Shown here in pieces: positions 44,714-52,708 of a stretch of DNA of 64,000 bases. Position 1 is the first letter of the stretch. Each line of letters starts with the position of its first letter. The position numbers and the translations under genes were made by a program. The stretch is from NCBI GenBank assembly GCA_945869165.1, contig CAMBNY010000004.1:16929-80928 (forward strand), in the 5' to 3' direction. The stretch is from Comamonas sp. lk (GTDB lineage Bacteria > Pseudomonadota > Gammaproteobacteria > Burkholderiales > Burkholderiaceae_C). Under the pieces are notes generated by a model. The model was given only the letters and a program-made list of their open reading frames with translations, searched no databases and was not told the origin of the DNA.

Positions 44714-46277
44714 GACGCTTCGCCTAATTTCGGCATTACCCGGAAAGGTTCGTCATCTGGTTGTTGTTTTGGGCGATCAGCTCGACCTTCAGTCTTCGGC
44801 CCTGGAGGGCTTTGATGCGACGCAAGACGTGGTCTGGATGGCCGAGGTGGTCGAAGAGTCCACGCACGTCTGGTCGGCCAAGCAGCGTATTGCTGTGTTT
44901 TTAAGTGCTATGCGTCACTTTGCGCAAAGCTTGCGCGAGCAAGGCCTGCCCGTGGACTACACGCGCCTGGAAGCACCGGATAACGCGGGCACATTAGCGC
45001 TGGAACTAGGCAAAGCGATTACCCTGCTGCAACCCACGGCGATGGTCATGAGTGCCCCTGGCGATTGGCGGGTACTACAAAGCCTGCGCGCAGTAGCAAA
45101 AGAGCACGCGGTAGCGTTAGACCTGCGCGATGACATCCATTTCTTTAGCACGGTGCGCGAATTTGCTAGCTATGCCGAAGGCAAAAAACAAGTGCGCCTG
45201 GAATACTGGTACCGCGAATTGCGCCGCAAGCACGACATTTTGATGGACGGCAAAAATCCGCTAGGCGGGCAATGGAATTTTGATGCCGACAACCGCGACG
45301 CATTTGGCAAAGCAGGCCCGCAAAATGTCCCCCCGCCAAGCCGTTTTGCGCCGGACAGTATCACCCAAGAGGTAGTGGCATTGGTCGATACCCACTTTGC
45401 CAGTCACCCCGGCAGTTTGCACAGCTTCGCCTGGCCTGTGACGCGCCCGCAGGCTTTGGTGGCCCTACAGGCGTTTATCGAGCAGCGCCTTCCACTTTTT
45501 GGCAAATATGAAGATGCCATGTGGGCCGGTGAGGTCTGGCTTTATCACTCGCATCTGAGCTGCGCCCTCAATCTCAAGCTCTTGAATCCACGCGAAGTCG
45601 TGCAGGCCGCCGTTGATGCCTATCGCAATGGCAGCGCACCACTTGCGTCTGTGGAGGGATTTGTTCGGCAGATTCTGGGGTGGCGCGAATATGTGCGCGG
45701 CATCTACTGGCTGCATATGCCAGACTACCTGGAACGCAATGCGCTTAATGCACAAGCCGCCCTACCCGCTTGGTACTGGACCGGACAAACCGATATGGCG
45801 TGCCTGAAAGATGCGATTACGCAAACGCTCGCGCATGGCTATGCCCATCACATTCAGCGACTGATGGTGACCGGCTTGTACGCCCTGCTGCTAGGAGTCA
45901 AGCCGCAAGCAGTGCACACTTGGTACTTGAGCGTGTACGTGGACGCAGTAGAGTGGGTGGAACTGCCCAACACCCTGGGGATGAGCCAGTTTGGCGACGG
46001 CGGACTGATGGCCAGCAAGCCCTATGTCGCCAGCGGCAAATACATCCAACGTATGAGCAACTACTGCGCGGGGTGTAAGTACGATCCCGCCCAATCGACA
46101 GGCCCGCGCGCTTGTCCGTTCACTACTTTGTACTGGGACTTTTTAATGCGCCACGAGGATGCTCTCAAACAAAACCCGCGCATGGCCATGCAACTGAAGA
46201 ACCTGGGGCGACTCGATACCGCCGCACGGGAAAGCATTGCATCCCATGCTGGCGCTCATCGCATTGCCCAGCTTTAG
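44706..46277 (+). CDS. phrB: Fe-S (6-4) photolyase, FeS-BCP family
   Basis: A 523-residue protein from ATG 44706. The N-terminus has HLVVVLGDQLDLQSSAL, typical of the FeS-BCP (PhrB/CryB) family. Four cysteines, 366, 454, 457 and 470 (TDMACLKDA; NYCAGCKYDPAQSTGPRACPF), have spacings of 88, 3 and 13, the same as the 4Fe-4S ligands of Agrobacterium PhrB. The double histidine at 381-382 (AHHIQRLMV) fits the (6-4) repair site. It repairs (6-4) photoproducts with light. Upstream DUF2256 and downstream SOUL genes support the assignment. Confidence 0.9.
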   Translation: MAETLRLISALPGKVRHLVVVLGDQLDLQSSALEGFDATQDVVWMAEVVEESTHVWSAKQRIAVFLSAMRHFAQSLREQGLPVDYTRLEAPDNAGTLALELGKAITLLQPTAMVMSAPGDWRVLQSLRAVAKEHAVALDLRDDIHFFSTVREFASYAEGKKQVRLEYWYRELRRKHDILMDGKNPLGGQWNFDADNRDAFGKAGPQNVPPPSRFAPDSITQEVVALVDTHFASHPGSLHSFAWPVTRPQALVALQAFIEQRLPLFGKYEDAMWAGEVWLYHSHLSCALNLKLLNPREVVQAAVDAYRNGSAPLASVEGFVRQILGWREYVRGIYWLHMPDYLERNALNAQAALPAWYWTGQTDMACLKDAITQTLAHGYAHHIQRLMVTGLYALLLGVKPQAVHTWYLSVYVDAVEWVELPNTLGMSQFGDGGLMASKPYVASGKYIQRMSNYCAGCKYDPAQSTGPRACPFTTLYWDFLMRHEDALKQNPRMAMQLKNLGRLDTAARESIASHAGAHRIAQL

Positions 46278-46328
46278 GCCATAGACCAAAGAGTAAGCAA
46301 CCACCCTTAAACCCACAAAAGGTACTAT

Positions 46329-47027
46329 ATGCTCGATCTTCTACCTCCCTCCATCAAGGTCACGCCCGGTTGGTGGCGCACCGCGATCACATGTGTCTCA
46401 CTGATCTTTGTATCTCAAACTGCCATGGCTATTGAAGAACCCAGTTTTAAAGTCATCGCGAAGTCTGGCAATTTTGAGCTACGGCAATACGCCCCCATGT
46501 TGGTAGCAGAGACGCTGGTGGATGGCGATATGGATGATGCGGGAAGCACCGGCTTTCGGAGAATTGCCGACTACATATTCGGCAACAACCAGGTGCAGGC
46601 AGGTACCGGCTCCACCAAGATTGCCATGACCGCACCGGTCACTATGGAACCGCAATCCCAGAAAATCGCCATGACAGCTCCGGTTGCGCTCATTCCAGCC
46701 GAGAAAATTGGGGCTTCCCAGCAGTGGCGGGTTCACTTCGTCATGCCGTCGCAGTACAACATTAATACGATTCCCAAGCCTAAGAACCCGGATGTGAAGC
46801 TGCGTGAGGTTGCAGGCAAACTGTTTGCCGTCCACAGCTTTACAGGCTTTAACACCGAATCACGCGTGCAAGCCAAAACCGATGAGCTCAGTGGCTGGAT
46901 TGGGCAGAAGAATTTGAAAGCGCTAGGCCCCGCGCAACTCGCGCGCTACGATCCGCCATGGACGCTGCCGATGTTCAGGCGTAATGAAGTCATGGTTGAA
47001 GTGGAAGATACCAAAACGCCGCCCTGA
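46329..47027 (+). CDS. Exported SOUL-family heme-binding protein
   Basis: A 232-residue protein behind AAAGG at a good distance. An N-terminal hydrophobic segment (about 16-36, ending SQTAMA) is a probable signal. The SOUL domain contains NFELRQYAPMLVAETLVDGD, then GFRRIADYIFGNN, KIAMTAPVTMEPQSQKIAMT and later RRNEVMVEVE. SOUL proteins bind heme or tetrapyrroles; they often accompany photolyase clusters. It is the last gene of this plus-strand group. Confidence 0.85.
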   Translation: MLDLLPPSIKVTPGWWRTAITCVSLIFVSQTAMAIEEPSFKVIAKSGNFELRQYAPMLVAETLVDGDMDDAGSTGFRRIADYIFGNNQVQAGTGSTKIAMTAPVTMEPQSQKIAMTAPVALIPAEKIGASQQWRVHFVMPSQYNINTIPKPKNPDVKLREVAGKLFAVHSFTGFNTESRVQAKTDELSGWIGQKNLKALGPAQLARYDPPWTLPMFRRNEVMVEVEDTKTPP

Positions 47028-47096
47028 CCTGACCCCACTAGCCCTAGCAAAGGAGAGGTGGTGCCATCCTGCCAGTCTTTCTAACTTGAATAAGCG

Positions 47097-47753
47097 CTAG
47101 AACAAAGGGATTTGCCGCGATTGCAGTAGATAGTCCGCTACAAACTGTGCCAAGAAGACATGATGTTGATTGGCATGCCATTGGGGTTGCATATATTTTT
47201 TGGTATACCAATGCGATTGGCTCTCTAAATGGCACCCTACTAAGCCCACAGAACCTTGAACAATCGCCATAGGGTCGCCGTTCGCATAGGTGGCAACGGT
47301 TTCAAACTGGCCGCTCAAGAACGTGGGGCCGTCATAAAAATACATGCGCTCCGTTTGGCCACGCCATTGCACCGGGGCCGTGGTGCCGTAGGACGCGCGT
47401 ATATCGGCCCGGGGGCGTTTGATGTATTGCACACAGCGCGTGCTTTTCAATAAATTGAAATAATAGGCATCGGCCCAATAGGCGCCCATGCAAATCCCCA
47501 GGTATTTACCGCCACGCTGCATATAGGCGCGTACATCGGGCAAATTCGGTTTGAGAAGGCTACGAAATACGGTCGCCTCCCCATCACCGCCGGGAAACAC
47601 CACCAGATCGACGTCATCGAAAAACCCGGCATCCACCTTATGCCGGGTAAACAACTTGATACGCGCGAGCGGCACCAAAGCGGCAATCACCCCGTTGACA
47701 GAATCGGTCGAACAGGTGGGATGGTGTATGAAAAGGGCGATGGTTTTCTTCAT
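47097..47753 (-). CDS. BPL_N-type class I amidotransferase-like protein
   Basis: About 218 residues from ATG 47753 (an in-frame ATG lies 27 bases upstream at 47780). It has the glutamine-amidotransferase-like fold of the biotin-protein-ligase N-terminal family: DLVVFPGGDGEATVFRSLL and the nucleophile elbow YLGICMGAYWADAYYF with Cys. No biotin ligase domain is attached. The enzymatic role is unknown. It is convergent with the SOUL gene and divergent from panE-like. Confidence 0.78.
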   Translation of the reverse strand: MKKTIALFIHHPTCSTDSVNGVIAALVPLARIKLFTRHKVDAGFFDDVDLVVFPGGDGEATVFRSLLKPNLPDVRAYMQRGGKYLGICMGAYWADAYYFNLLKSTRCVQYIKRPRADIRASYGTTAPVQWRGQTERMYFYDGPTFLSGQFETVATYANGDPMAIVQGSVGLVGCHLESQSHWYTKKYMQPQWHANQHHVFLAQFVADYLLQSRQIPLF

Positions 47754-48038
47754 GCCGGGAAATAGGAAATTGTCCTCCATCCTGTCTTTTAGGTGCGGAT
47801 TTAAAAAGCTAGCTTGCGGCCTGGGGTGCAAGGTCAATCCGGTCAATTTTCGTATTGCGTCCCATGGCGAGCGTCGATCCTCGGGGCTTCGGGGGCATAA
47901 ATGTACACCTTCATTGCGGTGACGGCAGCGGCGAATTGGTTCTACCGAACACCCATAGACTAAGCCTAAAGGCGCTCCAACGCGGTCATGCCAGCGCAGT
48001 TTGCCCCAACCTATACTTTGCGCTAACCAGGAATCTGT

Positions 48039-48995
48039 ATGCCCACTTTTCCCTTTCAACACATCGTCGTCGTCGGCGCGGGCGCCGTTGGCAGTTTTTT
48101 TGGCGCCATGCTGGCGCGCGCCGGTCACCAGGTCACGCTTATCGGTCGGCCCGCACATGTGCAAGCGATAGAAACCCATGGTTTGCAACTGGATTTGGCA
48201 AAGGCCACTGCGGTGGAGAGCGTGCGCATTCCCTCCACTACCGATCTGGCGGTTTTGCGCCAAGCAGACCTGGTATTGTTTTGCGTCAAATCGACCGACA
48301 CGGCGGCTGTTGCGCACAGCATGGCTACGCATGTGGCGCCCCAAGCCATCATCATGAGTTTGCAAAACGGCGTCGAGAACGCGGCGCTGATTGCCAGTGC
48401 ACTGCCCAACCCGGTGATTCCAGCCGTGGTCTATGTGGCTACCGAGATAACTGCGCCGGGGTGCCTCAAACACCATGGCCGGGGCGAGCTGGTCATCGGC
48501 ACCATGCAGGCCCCCAGACTTAGCAACGCGCCACAAGCGTTGGCAGATATCGAGGCACTTTTTTCCAGCGCGCAGGTGCCGGTGCAAATCTCGCAAGACG
48601 TGATGGTAGACCTCTGGTCCAAGCTGCTGATTAATTGCGTATTCAACGCGATTTCCGGGCTAGCCCAAACCAGCTACGGCAAGCTGGCGGCGGTGCCAGC
48701 TATCCAGACGACCCAGGCCGCCTTGGTGCGCGAGCTCATTGCCGTGGCCCTGGCCGATGGCACCCCACTAGACGTAGCTACCGCCATGCAAGCCGTGGCC
48801 ACTATTACCAAGACCATGGCAGGGCAAAAGTCCTCTACCGCGCAAGACATGGCGCGCAGCAAGCCCAGTGAGATCGACCACCTCAATGGCTTTGTGGTGC
48901 GGCGCGGGCAAGCGCTAGGCGTGCCCACGCCGGTGAACCAAGCCCTGTACGCACTGGTTAAATTGGTCGAATCCTCTTATCCCGCGCATGCCTGA
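48039..48995 (+). CDS. Ketopantoate reductase-like (ApbA/PanE family) oxidoreductase
   Basis: A 318-residue protein. The NADP motif is VVVGAGAVGSFFGAMLARAG. The catalytic Lys region LWSKLLINCVFNAISGLAQT and the C-terminal SEIDHLNGFVV match PanE, including the Lys and Glu catalytic residues. The genomic role may be pantothenate synthesis or reduction of another 2-oxo acid; coupling to the kinase and enolase-like genes (overlaps of eight and four bases) makes a dedicated 2-oxo acid substrate plausible. Confidence 0.85.
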   Translation: MPTFPFQHIVVVGAGAVGSFFGAMLARAGHQVTLIGRPAHVQAIETHGLQLDLAKATAVESVRIPSTTDLAVLRQADLVLFCVKSTDTAAVAHSMATHVAPQAIIMSLQNGVENAALIASALPNPVIPAVVYVATEITAPGCLKHHGRGELVIGTMQAPRLSNAPQALADIEALFSSAQVPVQISQDVMVDLWSKLLINCVFNAISGLAQTSYGKLAAVPAIQTTQAALVRELIAVALADGTPLDVATAMQAVATITKTMAGQKSSTAQDMARSKPSEIDHLNGFVVRRGQALGVPTPVNQALYALVKLVESSYPAHA

Positions 48996-49995
48996 CACGC
49001 CCGTCCCGCCCGAGTTCGCGCGGGCCTTGCGTGAATTGGGTTTGTCCTATGCAAGCAGCCTGAAAGGCATTCCGCTCACGGGCGGGGTCTCTTCCGACAT
49101 CTGGTGTATTGAAACTGACAAGGGCCTGGTCTGTGCCAAACGCGCCCTAGCCAAATTGCGCGTTGCCGCCGACTGGCAAGCACCGGTAGAGCGCAACCGC
49201 TATGAAGCACGTTGGCTACAAGTTGCGAACACGGCATCGCCCGGTTGCGCGCCTGCGCTACTAGGTCAACACGCAGAACTGGGTGTACTGGTGATGCGCT
49301 ACTTGCCGCCTGCCGACTACCGCCTGTGGAAGCAGGAACTGCATGCAGGCCGAGCTGAGGTAGCCACCGCCCAGGCGGTGGGCGAAGTGCTGGCGCGTAT
49401 CCACAGCTACGCCGCACAACAAGACGGTTTGGCAGCCGAATTTCCCACACAGCAAATCTTTTTTGAAATCCGCCTGGCGCCCTACTTGGTAGCTACGGCA
49501 CAGCGCCATCCCGATCTGGCAAGCGCACTGCAGGCCTTGGTCCTGCAAACCCAAAGCCATGCCAAAACGCTGGTTCATGGCGACGTCAGCCCCAAGAATA
49601 TTTTGCTCGGCAGCCAAGGCCCGGTGCTGCTGGATGCCGAATGCGCCACTTGGAGCGACCCGGCTTTTGACCTGGCGTTTTGCCTGAACCATTTTTTACT
49701 CAAATGCCTGTGGACGCCTTCGGCCCGCGCAGACTTTTTGCATTGTTTTGGGGCGTTTGCGGCCAGCTATTTAGCAGGCGTGGATTGGGAAAATCCGCAG
49801 GCCTTGGAAGCACGCGCCGCGCGCCTGCTGCCCGGATTATTTTTGGCACGCGTGGACGGTAAATCGCCGGCGGAATACATCACCGACGACGCACAGCGCG
49901 CGCAAGTACGGCGCGTGGCTAGTGCATTTTTACTAAAGCCCTCTGCCCAGTTGCAAGACATCGCCCAAGCCTGGGCCAAGGAACTTCAATCATGA
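48988..49995 (+). CDS. APH/choline kinase-like phosphotransferase
   Basis: A 335-residue protein of the aminoglycoside phosphotransferase/choline kinase fold. The Brenner motif with catalytic Asp is LVHGDVSPKNILLGS and the metal-binding motif is VLLDAECATWSDPAFDLAF. It overlaps the PanE-like gene by eight bases and the enolase-like gene by an ATGA. Small-molecule phosphorylation is likely; the substrate is unknown. Confidence 0.82.
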   Translation: MPDTPVPPEFARALRELGLSYASSLKGIPLTGGVSSDIWCIETDKGLVCAKRALAKLRVAADWQAPVERNRYEARWLQVANTASPGCAPALLGQHAELGVLVMRYLPPADYRLWKQELHAGRAEVATAQAVGEVLARIHSYAAQQDGLAAEFPTQQIFFEIRLAPYLVATAQRHPDLASALQALVLQTQSHAKTLVHGDVSPKNILLGSQGPVLLDAECATWSDPAFDLAFCLNHFLLKCLWTPSARADFLHCFGAFAASYLAGVDWENPQALEARAARLLPGLFLARVDGKSPAEYITDDAQRAQVRRVASAFLLKPSAQLQDIAQAWAKELQS

Positions 49996-51272
49996 AAGAC
50001 TTTGCGATTCGATCGATCCACGCGCGCCGGGTCTGGGACAGCCGGGGCCGCCCTACGGTGGAGGCTGAAGTCGTCCTGGGTGACGGCGCCATGGGGCGCT
50101 CGATTGCGCCAGCGGGCGCCTCCAAAGGCAGCCGCGAAGCGCTGGAATTGCGCGATGGCGGCACGGCCTTTGGCGGCTTGGATGTGATGCAAGCCGTAGG
50201 CCATGTGAATGGCGAAGTTTCACGCGCACTGCTAGGCACCCCTGCCCATGACCAGCGGGCCCTAGACGAGGTATTGATCGCGCTAGACGGTAGCGAGAAC
50301 AAATCGCGCCTGGGCGCCAATGCCACCTTGGCGGTGTCGATGGCGGCGGCGCACGCCATGGCAGCGGCATCGGGCATACCTTTGTACCGTTACCTCGGGC
50401 ACGGCCAGGTCGGCCGCATGCCCATGCCACAAATTCAGATTTTTGGGGGCGGCGCGCATGCGGGTCGACGCGTGGACGTGCAAGACTTTATGGTGGTCTG
50501 CCCCGGCGCGCATAGTTTTGCGCAGGCGCTGGAATGGACCGCAGAGGTCTATCGCCACGCCGGCCTTTTGATGGCCCAGCGCGCTAGCTTGCATGGCGTT
50601 GCCGACGAGGGCGGCTGGTGGCCTGACTTTTCTAGCAACGAGCAAGCGCTGGAAACCTTGGTGCTATCTATCGAGCGCGCCGGTTTTATTCCGGGCGAGC
50701 AGGTAGCCATTGCCCTAGATATTGCGGCATCCGAATTTGGCAAAGCAGGGCATTACCGCCTGGGCCTGGAAGCGCGGGAAATGGACTCGGACGCTTTGAT
50801 CGAGATGCTGCTGGGCTGGATAGACAAATACCCGATTGTGTCGATTGAAGACCCCTTGGCCGAAGACGACCCCCAGGGCTTTGCGCGCTTCACACAAGCC
50901 GCAGGCCATCGCTTGCAAATTGTGGGTGACGACTTCTTGGTGTCTAGCGCAGCGCTGATCCGCCAGGCCGCAGCGCTGGGCGCGGCCAACACCGTGCTGC
51001 TCAAACCCAACCAGCGTGGCACCCTGAGCGAAACCCTGGACGCCTGGATTGCCGCCAAGGCAGTGGGCTACAGCGCGATCGTGTCCGCGCGTTCGGGCGA
51101 AACCGAAGACAACACCATCGTAGATCTGGCGATTGGGTGGAATGTGGGCCAGCTCAAAGTCGGCTCCTTCGCGCGCGGCGAACGCATGGTGAAGTGGAAC
51201 CATGCGCTGCGCATTGAAGAGCAGCTCGGCGCGCAGGCGCGCTTTGCCGGGGGCGCTGTATTTCGCAGATAA
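49992..51272 (+). CDS. Enolase paralog with altered catalytic residues
   Basis: A 426-residue enolase-family protein. Conserved residues: His156 (GGGAHAGR), Glu206 (ADEGGWWP), the metal triad Asp243 (ALDIAASEF), Glu286 (SIEDPLAE) and Asp313 (VGDDFL), Lys338 (LLKPNQRG) and Lys389. Two catalytic positions differ: the residue equal to yeast Glu168 is Asp165 (VDVQDFMV), and yeast His373 is Ala366 (VSARSGETED). GASTG is GASKG. It is therefore likely not the housekeeping glycolytic enolase, which probably lies elsewhere. It is coupled to the kinase and PanE-like genes. Its product may act on a phosphorylated 2-hydroxy acid; this is inference. Confidence 0.87.
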   Translation: MKDFAIRSIHARRVWDSRGRPTVEAEVVLGDGAMGRSIAPAGASKGSREALELRDGGTAFGGLDVMQAVGHVNGEVSRALLGTPAHDQRALDEVLIALDGSENKSRLGANATLAVSMAAAHAMAAASGIPLYRYLGHGQVGRMPMPQIQIFGGGAHAGRRVDVQDFMVVCPGAHSFAQALEWTAEVYRHAGLLMAQRASLHGVADEGGWWPDFSSNEQALETLVLSIERAGFIPGEQVAIALDIAASEFGKAGHYRLGLEAREMDSDALIEMLLGWIDKYPIVSIEDPLAEDDPQGFARFTQAAGHRLQIVGDDFLVSSAALIRQAAALGAANTVLLKPNQRGTLSETLDAWIAAKAVGYSAIVSARSGETEDNTIVDLAIGWNVGQLKVGSFARGERMVKWNHALRIEEQLGAQARFAGGAVFRR

Positions 51273-51447
51273 AGCGTCGTTTGCCGGGTTCGCTCCAGCC
51301 CGGGCCTTGATGCACGTCAAGTCCTTGCGCGCCCGATAGCCTACGCTTGGCAGCAGGCGCATACCCTACGGGAATGCGCGTTTAGCGTCCCCGAACTCTC
51401 CATGTCGGAAGTTCAGCGCACACACGAGGCACGAGCGGTGCCGCTGC

Positions 51448-52377
51448 ATGCAATACAAAGACTATTACGCTGTTCTGGGCGTTCCCAAGAGCGCCGATCT
51501 GGACGCGATCAAAAAAGCCTATCGCAGCCTGGCGCGCAAAAACCACCCCGATGTGTCCAAAGACGCGGGCGCTGAAGAGGGCTTCAAAGCGGCAGCGCAG
51601 GCCTATGCGATTTTGAAAGACCCGGACAAACGCGCCGCTTACGATGCGCTGGGAGACGGCGGCGCGCAGGGCGACTTTGTACCACCGCCCCATTGGCGCG
51701 CCCAATACCCAAGTGCAGGTGAAGGGTTGGAAGACCTGGACCTGGCAGACCTACTGGCCTCGTTCCACGCGCGCTCAGGCCCCTCCGCAAGAGCCAGTAC
51801 CCCACGGCCCGGACAGGACTTCGAAGACACCATCAGCATGGCCTTGCGTGACACGCTGCACGGCATGCAAGTGCCTATCACCTGGGTAGACGAAGGCCTG
51901 TCCAAAGACCTGATGGTGGATATTCCAGCGGGGGTGCGCCAGGGCCAAAGAATTCGGCTGCGTGGCAAGGGCGGCAAAGGCTGGCATGGCGGTCCGCCGG
52001 GCGACTATTACCTGCAAGTCGCGCTGGCGCCCGACCCGGTGTTTACGCCGCTAGGCCATGACCTGCTATTTCAATTGGATTTAGCGCCCTGGGAAGCCGT
52101 GTTGGGTGCGCAGGTGCAAGTTGCAACGCTGCAAGACCCGGTGCTCCTGACCGTGCCCCCAGGCAGCCAGGCGGGCCACAAGCTGCGCTTAAAAGGCCAT
52201 GGCTTGCCCGGCCCCAAAGGGGTGCGTGGCGACATGTTGGCGGTGATTCACATCAAGACGCCCAAGACCATCTCAGAGGCCGAGCGCACCCATTACCAGG
52301 CGCTAGCGAGCATTTCCAGCTTTCTCGCCCGACCACTACTCGACAGGGAGGCCACCCATGGCACAACTAGTTCTTAA
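51448..52377 (+). CDS. cbpA: CbpA-type J-domain co-chaperone
   Basis: A 309-residue protein with an N-terminal J domain (DYYAVLGVPKSADLDAIKKA, with the HPD at NHPDVSKD). A Gly/Pro-rich linker and the DnaJ C-terminal domains follow (DFEDTISMALRDTLHG; IRLRGKGGKGWHGGPPGDYY; VPPGSQAGHKLRLKGHGLPG). The zinc-finger domain of DnaJ is absent, so this is the CbpA type. The next gene is cbpM, overlapping by 20 bases. It stimulates DnaK-type Hsp70. Confidence 0.88.
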   Translation: MQYKDYYAVLGVPKSADLDAIKKAYRSLARKNHPDVSKDAGAEEGFKAAAQAYAILKDPDKRAAYDALGDGGAQGDFVPPPHWRAQYPSAGEGLEDLDLADLLASFHARSGPSARASTPRPGQDFEDTISMALRDTLHGMQVPITWVDEGLSKDLMVDIPAGVRQGQRIRLRGKGGKGWHGGPPGDYYLQVALAPDPVFTPLGHDLLFQLDLAPWEAVLGAQVQVATLQDPVLLTVPPGSQAGHKLRLKGHGLPGPKGVRGDMLAVIHIKTPKTISEAERTHYQALASISSFLARPLLDREATHGTTSS

Positions 52378-52675
52378 CGCGCATTCCATAGAAACACTGG
52401 ACCACCTCAGCGGCTTGCAGCTTGCCAATTTGTGCGGTCTGCACATCGACGAGGTGCAGGACTTGGTAGATTACGGTGCCTTGCAATGCGCCTTTGCCCG
52501 CGAAGGACTGGACTATTTTGATGGCGCCAGCCTCAGCCATCTTCTGGTCGCCTGCAAGCAGCGGCGGGACTACGACTTAGACCTTTTTTCGGTGGTCATC
52601 GTGTTGCAGTACTTGCGCGAAATTACCGACTTGAAGATGCAGCTAAGCCAGTTTCAGGCCATGCTGTCGCGATGA
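52358..52675 (+). CDS. cbpM: CbpM-type chaperone modulator (MerR-like)
   Basis: A 105-residue protein overlapping cbpA. The IETLDHLSGLQLANLCGLHI and VDYGALQC segments match the helical CbpM family that binds the J domain of CbpA and inhibits it. A C-terminal helix (QYLREITDLKMQLSQFQAML) is present. It is followed 33 bases later by arsA, suggesting one operon. Confidence 0.82.
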   Translation: MAQLVLNAHSIETLDHLSGLQLANLCGLHIDEVQDLVDYGALQCAFAREGLDYFDGASLSHLLVACKQRRDYDLDLFSVVIVLQYLREITDLKMQLSQFQAMLSR

Positions 52676-52708
52676 CATCCACACCCCATCAACGTCTAAG
52701 GTAAGCCG

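Noticed and set aside
47754-48596. Long minus-strand extension of the BPL_N frame over the panE-like gene
   Set aside because: The extension reads through the antisense of a well-supported gene and has no family-like sequence; ATG at 47753 or 47780 is preferred.
49992-51272. Housekeeping glycolytic enolase (eno)
   Set aside because: Two catalytic residues differ and the usual pyrG-kdsA context is missing, so the symbol eno was not given.
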